NCBI RefSeq assembly: GCF_011772445.1
Contig: NZ_WVZN01000026.1
Location: 187,557-226,985 of the forward strand
DNA from: Hydrogenophaga sp.
Lineage (GTDB): Bacteria > Pseudomonadota > Gammaproteobacteria > Burkholderiales > Burkholderiaceae_C
Reading direction: 5' to 3'
DNA: 39,429 nucleotides
Of the stretch, positions 15,818 through 22,906 are shown piece by piece (the first letter of the stretch is position 1; each line of letters begins with the position of its first letter). A model generated the notes under the pieces. That model was not told the DNA's origin, ran no database searches, and worked only from the letters and a program-made list of their open reading frames with translations. A program made the translations under genes and the position numbers.

Positions 15818-15860
15818 GCCTCGGCGCCCGGTCCATCCGATCAGCGCCGCGCGACGGCGC

Positions 15861-16487
15861 TCACATCTCGAGCCACTCCAGCACCTCCCAGGTGCCCGCG
15901 AGTGGCTCGTCGCCATTCACGGTGGCGAGGTCCATGCCGAGGCGCTGCAGGCACCAGGCGCGCTCGCGCCCGTCCGGTGGCGCCTGGTTCGCGCGTTCGA
16001 CGCGCCAGTGCGTGCCCGTCTCGTCCAGTCGGCCGAAGGCCAGTTCCTGCGCGCCTTGGCTGGCGGGCCTGACATGCAGCAGGTAGTCACCACAGATCAG
16101 CAAGCGCTCCAGCGTGGGCAGGCCCTGCGCGTCCCGACGCGCGAGCGCGATGCGACGCCCGTGCGAAGCCGGCAGGCGTTCCCACACCGCCAGTTGGCGT
16201 TCGCGCAGCGCGGTCTGCACGATGCGATCGGGTGTCTGGAACACGCTGTGTTCCGCGCCCGGGCCACCGCGTGGGCCCGGCGTCTCGTCCGGGTCGCTCA
16301 GGGCACCGTGCCAGTTGCCGGTCTGTACCCAGCGCACCCAACTCGTGGTGTCGCGACCCGCCGGTGTTTCCAGCAGGGTGCGGGCCCACACGCCCTGGTA
16401 CGCCGACGCCACCGCCAGTGGCGCGTGCGGGGCCGCGCCGAGCGGGCCCGTGGCCGTCGCCAGTTCATGTGACTCGATCGTTTGCAC
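15861..16487 (-). CDS. hypothetical protein, possibly HRI1-like beta-barrel family
   Basis: A 208-residue soluble protein starting with GTG (complement 16485-16487, VQTIESHELAT) preceded by GGGGA. No signal peptide or membrane helix is seen. The stretch YQGVWARTLLETPAGRDTT and VRWVQTGNW, then CGDYLLHVR and the C-terminal GTWEVLEWLEM, are rich in beta-strand-forming and aromatic residues, reminding me of HRI1/lipocalin-like proteins that bind a ligand in a barrel. The resemblance is only by eye. It converges with the helicase gene (43-base gap) and lies downstream of the MarR gene on the same strand. Function unknown. Confidence 0.7.
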   Translation of the reverse strand: MQTIESHELATATGPLGAAPHAPLAVASAYQGVWARTLLETPAGRDTTSWVRWVQTGNWHGALSDPDETPGPRGGPGAEHSVFQTPDRIVQTALRERQLAVWERLPASHGRRIALARRDAQGLPTLERLLICGDYLLHVRPASQGAQELAFGRLDETGTHWRVERANQAPPDGRERAWCLQRLGMDLATVNGDEPLAGTWEVLEWLEM

Positions 16488-16599
16488 GCTAGCGGTCCCC
16501 GTGTGCGGTGATCGTCCGCTTCGGTGCGGACGGCGGGATCGACAAATCCCTTTCCGCAAGCCATAGCAATCGTCGGGCCAGCCGCGGGCTGGCGCCCGC

Positions 16600-17115
16600 T
16601 CAGGTGGGGGAGCGGCGCGGGCGCGCGCGCGGCGCGGGGGCCGCGTCGGCGTTGGCTTCCAGCGGGACGAAGGGGGCACGCGCCTCGTCCGCCAGCCCAT
16701 CGGTAAGTGTTTGCAACAGCTCGATCAGTTGGCGCCGCTGGACGGGCGTGAGCGGCGAGAGCAGGCGCTGGTAGGCCCGCTCGGCTGGCTCGCGCGCGGC
16801 GGCCAGCAGGGTTTCACCCTCGGGAGTGAGGCTCACCGTCATCTGCCGCCGGCTCACGCTGGAGCGCTCGCGCGACACCAGACCGCGTTCCTCCAGGCCC
16901 TTGAGCACGCGCATCACCGTCACCTTGTCGAAGGCGAGGGCGCGCGACAGCCGTGTCTGGTCCAGCCCCGGTTCGGCCGCCAGCACGGTCAGCACCCCAT
17001 ACTGCGCCGGCGTGAGGCCCACACTGGCGCAGGCGTTCTCGAACACCGCCGCCGAGATCTGGTGCGTGCGGCGGAGCAGGAAGCCGGGGCGCTGGTAAAG
17101 GTCGTTCAAGGTCAT
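16600..17115 (-). CDS. MarR family transcriptional regulator
   Basis: A 171-residue winged-helix regulator. The N-terminal dimerisation helices (LYQRPGFLLRRTHQISAAVF) precede the DNA-binding domain: GLTPAQYGVLTVLAAEPGLDQTRLSRAL, KVTVMRVLKGLEERGLVSRE with the wing SVSRRQMTVSLTPEGETLL. An unstructured Pro/Arg tail ends the protein. It is divergently transcribed from the Bug-protein/monooxygenase operon with about 90 bases between, which carries an imperfect palindrome at 17165-17180. MarR proteins usually repress and respond to aromatic compounds, which would suit control of the adjacent flavin monooxygenase. Confidence 0.92.
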   Translation of the reverse strand: MTLNDLYQRPGFLLRRTHQISAAVFENACASVGLTPAQYGVLTVLAAEPGLDQTRLSRALAFDKVTVMRVLKGLEERGLVSRERSSVSRRQMTVSLTPEGETLLAAAREPAERAYQRLLSPLTPVQRRQLIELLQTLTDGLADEARAPFVPLEANADAAPAPRARPRRSPT

Positions 17116-17164
17116 GGCGTTCGTCGGGCGATCGGGATTCTACGGATGTGCGACAGGCGAACTT

Positions 17165-17180
17165 CCTTCATATTTGAAAG
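17165..17180. promoter_or_regulatory. candidate MarR operator
   Basis: CCTTCATATTTGAAAG is an imperfect palindrome (12 of 16 positions symmetric) in the only AT-rich part of the MarR/Bug gap, just upstream of the AGGAG ribosome-binding site (17193-17197). Its size and position fit a MarR-type operator. Experimental support is lacking. Confidence 0.5.
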
Positions 17181-17204
17181 CATGCTAACGATAGGAGACC
17201 CCGC

Positions 17205-18173
17205 ATGAAATCCGGCTTCGTGCTCACCCGCCGCGGCCTCGTCGCCGCCGCGCTGCTCGCCACGGCGGGCCTGGCCGCCGCGCAGGATGGCCCGCTGCGC
17301 CTCATCGTGCCCTTCACGCCGGGCACCGGCATCGACCTCATCGCCCGCACCGTGGGCCCCAGACTGTCCGAGCGCCTGAAGCGCCCGGTGGTGGTGGAGA
17401 ACCGCGCGGGGGCCTCCGGCAACATCGGCACCGAGGCCGTGGTGCGCGCCGCGCCCGATGGCAGCACCCTGCTGGTGAGCGTGAACACGCTGGTGATGAA
17501 CCGCAGCCTGTACCCGCAGATGCCCTTCGACCCGGTGCGCGACCTGCAGCCGGTGAGCCTGACGAGTTGGGGCCAGCTCATCCTGGTGACGCACCCGCGC
17601 TCGGGCTTCAAGACAGCGGCCGAACTGATCGACGCCGCGAAGAAGGCGCCCGGCAAGCTCAACTACGCCTCGCCCGGCGTGGGCACGCCGCACCACCTGT
17701 CGATGGAGCTGTTCAAGAACACCGCCAAGGTCTTTCTCACGCACATTCCTTACCGCGGCACGGGCCCGGCCGTCACCGACATGATCGGCGGCCAGGTGGA
17801 CGCCATGTTCCTGCCCATCCACGTGGCGCTGCCGCAGGTGCGCAGCGGCCGCCTGGTGGCCCTGGGCATCGGCAGCGACAAGCGCCACCCGCTGCTGCCC
17901 GATCTGCCCACGCTGAGCGAGGCCAAGGCGGGCGATGTGAACGTGGACATGTGGTACGGCGTCTTCGCGCCCAAGGGCATGCCCGCCGCACAGGTGGCCA
18001 CGCTCAACCGCGAGATCAACGACATCCTGCGCAGCGAAGACGTGAAGAAGGCCTTCGAGGGCCAGGGCATGGACCCGGCGAGCGACACGCCCGATGGCTT
18101 CGCGAAGCTGGTGAACCGGGACGCGGACCGTTGGGCCGCGCTGATCAAGGCGCAGGGCATCAAGGCCGAATGA
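17205..18173 (+). CDS. Bug family (TctC) tripartite transporter solute-binding protein
   Basis: A 322-residue periplasmic binding protein. The signal sequence has a twin-arginine-like TRRGLV start followed by a hydrophobic stretch and AAAQ cleavage. The Bug fold signatures are clear: LRLIVPFTPGTGIDLIAR, VVENRAGASGNIGTEAV, GKLNYASPGVGTPHHLSMEL and HIPYRGTGPAVTDMIGGQVDAMF. Bug proteins are extremely abundant in Burkholderiales and bind carboxylates or aromatic acids; the transporter subunits TctA/TctB are not in this window. The ATG has AGGAG seven bases upstream. The following monooxygenase starts 14 bases after its stop. It would capture the substrate of that pathway. Confidence 0.93.
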   Translation: MKSGFVLTRRGLVAAALLATAGLAAAQDGPLRLIVPFTPGTGIDLIARTVGPRLSERLKRPVVVENRAGASGNIGTEAVVRAAPDGSTLLVSVNTLVMNRSLYPQMPFDPVRDLQPVSLTSWGQLILVTHPRSGFKTAAELIDAAKKAPGKLNYASPGVGTPHHLSMELFKNTAKVFLTHIPYRGTGPAVTDMIGGQVDAMFLPIHVALPQVRSGRLVALGIGSDKRHPLLPDLPTLSEAKAGDVNVDMWYGVFAPKGMPAAQVATLNREINDILRSEDVKKAFEGQGMDPASDTPDGFAKLVNRDADRWAALIKAQGIKAE

Positions 18174-18187
18174 AGCAAGGCACGACG

Positions 18188-19396
18188 ATGAAGATCGCGG
18201 TGGTGGGAGGCGGCATCGGCGGCCTGGCGTTCGCGCTCGGCCTGAAGCAGCGCGGGTTGGATTGCGATGTCTATGAAGGCGTGGCCGAGGTGAAGGAACT
18301 GGGCGTGGGCATCACGCTGCTGCCTCACGCCATGCGCGAGCTCGATGCCCTGGGCCTGACGGCCGAGCTGGAGGCCATCGCCATCGAGAACCGCGAGAGC
18401 GTGTTCTTCAATCGCTGGGGCCAGTTCGTCTACAGCGAGTCGCGCGGCCGCCACGCGGGCTATCCGCTGCCCGAACTGGGCATCCACCGCGGCAAGCTGC
18501 ACGGCGTGCTCTGGCGCGCCGCGCGGCAACGTCTGGGCGATGCGCGCCTGCACACCGGCCACCGCTGTGTGGCCATCGAACCCGGGGCGCAGGGGGCCAC
18601 GCTGCGCTTCGACAACGGCGCGTCCGTGCGGGCCGACGTGGTGGTGGCCTGCGATGGCGTGAACTCGGTGATCCGCCGCCACTTCCACCCGCAGGACAGC
18701 GTCTGCTACGCCGGCATCAACACCTGGCGCGGCGTGTCGGTGCACAAGCCCATCCTGGACGGCAAGAGCTACCTCCGCATCGGCAGCATCGACACCGGCA
18801 AGATGGTGATCTACCCCATCGTCGACAACGTGGACGGCCAGGGCCATCAGCTCATCAACTGGGTGGCCGAGATCCGCGACCCGCGCGCGCCCATGAACGA
18901 CTGGAACAAGCCCGGCCGCGTAGAGGACTTCCTGCCGATCTTCCAGGACTGGCGCTACGACTGGCTGGACGTGCCCGCGCTCATCGGCGCCGCGCAGCAG
19001 ATCTTCGAGTACCCCATGGTCGACAGGAACGCCCTGCCGCACTGGGGCGAGGGCCGCGTGACGCTGCTGGGCGATGCGGCGCACCCGATGTACCCGCGCG
19101 GATCCAACGGCTCGGCACAGGCGCTGATCGACGCGCGCACCCTGGCCGATGAACTCGCCGCCACGCCGGGCGACCCCGAGGCCGCGCTGCGCCGCTACGA
19201 AGCCGTGCGCCTGCCCGCGACCGCGAAGGTGGTGGAGACCAACCGCACGCTGCCGCCGGACTTCATCATCATGAAGGCCGACGAACTCAGCGGTGGCCAG
19301 CCCTTCACCCGCATCGACGACCTGATCAGCCAGGACGCGCTGCGCGAGATCTCCGAGAACTACAAGCGCATCGCCGGGTTCTCGCTGAAGGCCTGA
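18188..19396 (+). CDS. flavin-dependent monooxygenase (PhzS-like)
   Basis: A 402-residue class A flavoprotein monooxygenase. It starts MKIAVVGGGIGGLAFALGLK (GxGxxG FAD site), has the second FAD/NAD(P)H motif in VVACDGVNSVIRRHF and the DG motif GRVTLLGDAAHPMYPRGSNG near residues 290-310. The middle is that of PhzS/5-methylphenazine-carboxylate-type and salicylate hydroxylase-like enzymes, with GYPLPELGIHRGKLHGVL. It should hydroxylate an aromatic or heteroaromatic acid with NAD(P)H and O2. The ATG at 18188 is taken because it starts the Rossmann strand. It forms an operon with the Bug protein under a divergent MarR regulator. Confidence 0.9.
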   Translation: MKIAVVGGGIGGLAFALGLKQRGLDCDVYEGVAEVKELGVGITLLPHAMRELDALGLTAELEAIAIENRESVFFNRWGQFVYSESRGRHAGYPLPELGIHRGKLHGVLWRAARQRLGDARLHTGHRCVAIEPGAQGATLRFDNGASVRADVVVACDGVNSVIRRHFHPQDSVCYAGINTWRGVSVHKPILDGKSYLRIGSIDTGKMVIYPIVDNVDGQGHQLINWVAEIRDPRAPMNDWNKPGRVEDFLPIFQDWRYDWLDVPALIGAAQQIFEYPMVDRNALPHWGEGRVTLLGDAAHPMYPRGSNGSAQALIDARTLADELAATPGDPEAALRRYEAVRLPATAKVVETNRTLPPDFIIMKADELSGGQPFTRIDDLISQDALREISENYKRIAGFSLKA

Positions 19397-19429
19397 GGCC
19401 CGGCGGGGCGATCGCGGCGGCCCGCCGCG

Positions 19430-20422
19430 TCACGGCGCCAGCAGCGTCACACCCGCTTGGCGCCGCCGCCAGGCCGCGGGCGATTCCTTGAAGGCGCGCT
19501 TGAACGCGCGGTGGAAGGCGGGCTCGCTCTCGTAGCCCGCCACCTCGGCGATGCGCGCGATCGGGTCGTCGGTTTCGCGCAGGCGCTCGGCCGCCAGGTG
19601 CATGCGCTGCTGGGCCAGGTAGCGCATGGGCGGCTCGCCCACCAGCGCGGTGAAGCGCTCCGCGAAGGCCGATCGGGACGCCCCGACCAGGCGGGCCAGC
19701 TCTTCCGTTGTCCAGGCGCGCTGGCGTTCGCCGTGCAGCAAGGCCAGTGCGCGGCCCACCTTGGCGTCGCGCAGGCCGGCGAGCCAGCCATTGCCACCTT
19801 CGGGTTGTCCCGCCAGGTACTGGCGCACGGCCTCGGCGAACAGCAGTTCGGCCAGCCGACTCAGCACACTGGGCGTGAGCCCGTGCTGCGCGCCCGCGGG
19901 CTGCGCGGCGAAACGCAAGGAGCTCTCCACCCACTGCGCCGAAGCGGGGTCGCCCAGGCGCAGGTGCAGCACCTCGGGCAAGGCCATGAGCAGGGGATCG
20001 CTCACGTTGTCGTGGCCCAGGTAGCCGCAAAAGAAGCGCGCGCCGAGGCGCTGGCCCGGGTGCACCAGGCGCAGCACCCCGTGTTGGCCCGCGTGGTGGT
20101 CCAGCTGTTCCACCGGCAGGGGCGGCGCGCCGAGGTCGCTGCCCAGGCGGTGGCGCTGGTTGCGCGGCAGGATCGCCAGGTCGCCCGCGCGCAGCTCGAT
20201 GTCGCGCGCCGCGCCCTCCACGCGCAGGCGCATCGTGCCCTCGCAGACGTAGTGGTAGGCGATCACCTCGCGCGGCAGCGGCGTGAACTCCGCGCAATCC
20301 TCGGGCCCCACCTGCGACAGCACGCACCAGGGCTCGCCGAACTCGGCCTCCACGAACACGCCGCCGCGCAGGCGCAGCGCGCGCAGCACGTCGTCCAGGG
20401 CATGGTCGGGGGCGTCGTTCAT
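19430..20422 (-). CDS. AraC family transcriptional regulator with cupin-type sensor
   Basis: A 330-residue regulator. The N-terminal half is an AraC-type cupin sensor (VIAYHYVCEGTMRLRVEG, IELRAGDLAILPRNQRHRL) and the C-terminal part, after about 210, is the double HTH domain: TTEELARLVGASRSAFAERF and DDPIARIAEVAGYESEPAFHRAF with the typical FKRAFKESPAAWRRR end. It converges with the monooxygenase gene (33-base gap) and is divergent from the TPR gene, its most likely target, across about 157 bases. The inducer cannot be deduced. This subgroup (cupin_6) often senses small organic ligands. Confidence 0.92.
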   Translation of the reverse strand: MNDAPDHALDDVLRALRLRGGVFVEAEFGEPWCVLSQVGPEDCAEFTPLPREVIAYHYVCEGTMRLRVEGAARDIELRAGDLAILPRNQRHRLGSDLGAPPLPVEQLDHHAGQHGVLRLVHPGQRLGARFFCGYLGHDNVSDPLLMALPEVLHLRLGDPASAQWVESSLRFAAQPAGAQHGLTPSVLSRLAELLFAEAVRQYLAGQPEGGNGWLAGLRDAKVGRALALLHGERQRAWTTEELARLVGASRSAFAERFTALVGEPPMRYLAQQRMHLAAERLRETDDPIARIAEVAGYESEPAFHRAFKRAFKESPAAWRRRQAGVTLLAP

Positions 20423-20579
20423 ATCGATGGGGGAGGGCCGCGGCGGCTCGGCAACAAAACCCGGCGGCGCGGAGATGGTCGCCGCCGGGGCCGCTGCCTA
20501 GATTAAGCGCACCGGCACCGCGCGGGCAATGACTGCCTGTCGCGTGCGCCGGATTTCATCGAACCACGGAGCATTTCCC

Positions 20580-21935
20580 ATGATCACCGACGCACAAGGC
20601 CAGGCGCTGTCGGGCGCCACGCGCGAAGCCGCGCAACACTTCGACCAGGCGGTCACCGCCTTCAACCTCTACCGGGGCGACCCCATCGCCGCGCTGGACG
20701 CCGCCCTGGCACTGGCGCCGCGCTTCGCCATGGCGGCCCTGCTGAAGGCGCATCTGATGGCGGTGGCCACCGAGCCCGCCGCCACGCAGGCCGCGCGCGG
20801 GCTGCTGGCCACGGTGGCCGGCTGGCCGCTCAACGGGCGCGAGCGCTCGCACCTGGCGGCGGCCACGCGCATCCTGGACGGCGAATGGTCGGCCGCGGCC
20901 GTGCTGCTGGACCGCCACCACATCGAGCACCCCTTCGACATCGTCGCGCTGCAAGTCGGGCACCTGGTGGACTTCTTCCGCGCGAACGCGCGCAGCCTGC
21001 GCGACCGCATCGCGCGCACGCTGCCGCAGTGGGCCGCCGACCGGCCGGGCCGTGGCCTGCTGCTGGGCATGCACGCCTTCGGTCTGGAGGAGTGCGGCCA
21101 GTACGCCGAGGCCGAGGACGCCGCTCACGCCGCGCTGAGCGCCGAACCGCGCGACTGCTGGGCGCACCACGCGGTGGCGCACGTGATGGAGATGCAGGCG
21201 CGCCACGAGGACGGCATCGACTGGGCGCGCGTGCGTGAGCCGTACTGGACCGGCGCCGACAACTTCTTCCAGGTGCACAACTGGTGGCACCGGGCGCTGT
21301 GCCACATCGAGGTCGGCCAGGCCGACCAGGCGCTGGCCCTCTACGACAGCCCCATCCGCTCTGGCCGCAGCGCGGTGGCGGTGGACATGGTGGACGCCTC
21401 GGCCCTGCTGTGGCGCCTGCACCTTGAAGGGCATGAGATCGGCGATCGCTGGCAGGAACTGGCCACGGCCTGGGACGCGCACGCCGACGGCCGCAGCTAC
21501 GCCTTCAACGACTGGCACGCCGCCATGGCCTGGCTGGGCGCGGGCCGCGAGGCCGAGGTGCGCGCGCTGGAGGCCCGGCTGCGCCATGCGGGCGAGCGCG
21601 GTGAAGCGGCGCGCTGGGCGGTGGAGACGGGGGCCGACCTGGTGGCCGGCTTCGCCGCCTTCTGGAACGGCGACTTCGAGCGGTCGATCGACTGCCTCTG
21701 GCGCGCGCGCCCCATCGCCAACCGCTTCGGCGGCAGCCACGCGCAGCGCGACGTGATCGACTGGACCCTGACCGAAGCGGCCCTGCGCGGCGGCCAGCGC
21801 GCGCTGGCCGAAGCCCTGGCGCACGAGCGCTTGGCGCTGCGGCCGGACAGCAGCGCCAACCGTGCCTTTCTGCGGCGCGCGCTGGCCCTGGTGCCGAGCG
21901 CGAGCGGCGAGCCGGCCGTGCGCCTGGCCGCCTGA
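20580..21935 (+). CDS. TPR-containing protein, TTC38-like
   Basis: A 451-residue soluble helical protein without signal peptide. The N-terminus MITDAQGQALSGATREAAQHF and the body of helix-turn-helix pairs (HAFGLEECGQYAEAEDAAHAAL; WAHHAVAHVMEMQARHEDGI; NWWHRALCHIEVGQADQAL) match what I know of the TTC38 family, which is found in bacteria and eukaryotes with unknown function. Conserved His/Trp (HNWWHRAL) residues suggest a specific pocket rather than plain protein scaffold. The ATG has CGGAG about ten bases upstream. It is controlled most likely by the divergent AraC gene. Its 3' end contains a 12-bp tandem duplication of the stop region. Confidence 0.85.
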   Translation: MITDAQGQALSGATREAAQHFDQAVTAFNLYRGDPIAALDAALALAPRFAMAALLKAHLMAVATEPAATQAARGLLATVAGWPLNGRERSHLAAATRILDGEWSAAAVLLDRHHIEHPFDIVALQVGHLVDFFRANARSLRDRIARTLPQWAADRPGRGLLLGMHAFGLEECGQYAEAEDAAHAALSAEPRDCWAHHAVAHVMEMQARHEDGIDWARVREPYWTGADNFFQVHNWWHRALCHIEVGQADQALALYDSPIRSGRSAVAVDMVDASALLWRLHLEGHEIGDRWQELATAWDAHADGRSYAFNDWHAAMAWLGAGREAEVRALEARLRHAGERGEAARWAVETGADLVAGFAAFWNGDFERSIDCLWRARPIANRFGGSHAQRDVIDWTLTEAALRGGQRALAEALAHERLALRPDSSANRAFLRRALALVPSASGEPAVRLAA

Positions 21936-21954
21936 GTGGCCGCCTGAGTGGCCG
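21926..21954 (+). repeat. 12-bp tandem repeat spanning the TPR gene stop codon
   Basis: GGCCGCCTGAGT occurs twice in a row with a partial third copy (GGCCG). The first copy includes the TGA, so the duplication lies in the 3' untranslated part and gives a second in-frame stop. Confidence 0.8.
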
Positions 21955-22029
21955 GGAGCGCGATCGGCCGCCGGGCCGCCCTCAGGCGGATCAGCCCGCC
22001 CCGCGCAGCGGCGGAGCGTGGGGGTTCCC

Positions 22030-22743
22030 TCAGTCCTCGCCGCTCATGGTGACCAGCAACTGGATCACCTCGGCGCATTCTTCCTGGATGCGCTGGACGG
22101 GGTAGAGCTCGGCCGAACTGGCACCCGCCGGGGCGCGCTCGCGCAGCGTCTCGGCCTGCAGCAGGATGGCCGAGATGCGCTCGAACAGCTCGGAGGTGAT
22201 GGCGTGAACGTCCATCGGGGCCGCTGCGGCCGCGGGCGCTGCAAGCGGCGCGGGAGGCGGCGCGGGGGCGGGCGCCGGCGGAGCCGGGCGCTCGGCGGCC
22301 TTGCGCACGGGCAGCGGGCGCTCGTCGAGCTCGATGTACTCCATCGCCTCGCCACTGAGGATCTGCTCCAGCCGCAGGCGGATCAGGTCGCGGTCGATCG
22401 GCTTGGTGAAGAAGTCCAGCACCCCCGCGTCGAACGCGCGCTGGCGGTACGAGGAGGTGTTGTGCGAGGTGACCATCACCACCTTGGTGTTGGCCAGCGC
22501 GGGTTTCTCGCGCATGCGCGCGATCACCTCGTAGCCGTTCAGGTCGGGCAGCTCGGCGTCGATGACCAGCAGGTCGGGCTGGTGCTGGGCCAGCTTGATC
22601 AGGGCGTCGTCGCCGCGCACGGCGAAGTGCAGCTGCGCGATGTCGAGCAGGGTGCGCGCGAGCAGGTGCACCATGCCCGGGTCGTCGTCGACGATGAGGA
22701 TCTTGTGGCGCCGGGGCGCGGGGTTGATGGTGGATGGCGACAT
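22030..22743 (-). CDS. CheY-like response regulator with unusual C-terminal domain
   Basis: A 237-residue protein. Residues about 12-130 are a receiver domain: KILIVDDDPGMVHLL (acidic pocket), DLLVIDAELPD (phosphoacceptor Asp), VVMVTSHNTSS (Thr switch) and DFFTKPIDRDL (Lys). A Pro/Ala-rich linker (about 150-180) leads to a helical C-terminus (VHAITSELFERISAILLQAE, IQEECAEVIQLLVTMSGED) of no recognised output type. There is no histidine kinase gene near it. It is divergent from the nrdJ gene (163-base gap) and converges with the TPR gene. The role may be protein-protein signalling. Confidence 0.88.
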   Translation of the reverse strand: MSPSTINPAPRRHKILIVDDDPGMVHLLARTLLDIAQLHFAVRGDDALIKLAQHQPDLLVIDAELPDLNGYEVIARMREKPALANTKVVMVTSHNTSSYRQRAFDAGVLDFFTKPIDRDLIRLRLEQILSGEAMEYIELDERPLPVRKAAERPAPPAPAPAPPPAPLAAPAAAAAPMDVHAITSELFERISAILLQAETLRERAPAGASSAELYPVQRIQEECAEVIQLLVTMSGED

Positions 22744-22814
22744 GGCGCGCTCCTGGGTGGGGCGGTGAGCGGGCGAAAGCCCTCAGGGTACATCTCGGCA
22801 GCAGCGGCCCGTTC

Positions 22815-22843
22815 TTGAGCCGGCCGGCCGGGCGGCCCACAAT
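22815..22843 (+). promoter_or_regulatory. promoter for the class II RNR gene (TTGAGC, 17 bp, CACAAT)
   Basis: TTGAGC at 22815-22820 and CACAAT at 22838-22843 are 17 bp apart in the interval between the response regulator and nrdJ. No cobalamin riboswitch features are visible between it and the ATG. The -10 and flanks (GCCCACAATGG) recur at 29418. Confidence 0.5.
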
Positions 22844-22906
22844 GGTGCCACGCCCCGGCCTTCCCCCCTGTAGGACCGGGCCTCGCCTTCGAACGGGACC
22901 ACCGCC

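Noticed and set aside
15818..15860. A terminator between the helicase and the hypothetical gene
   Set aside because: Only a short GCGCCG/CGGCGC hairpin without a T-tract is seen; too weak to call.
13601..15916. A 771-residue minus-strand frame opposite the DEAD-box helicase
   Set aside because: Frame shadow of a GC-rich gene; low-complexity Ala/Arg composition and no recognisable motif, whereas the plus strand has a full helicase.
22744..22906. Cobalamin riboswitch upstream of nrdJ
   Set aside because: The 163-base gap is short, holds a conventional promoter and shows none of the conserved B12-box bases that I know.
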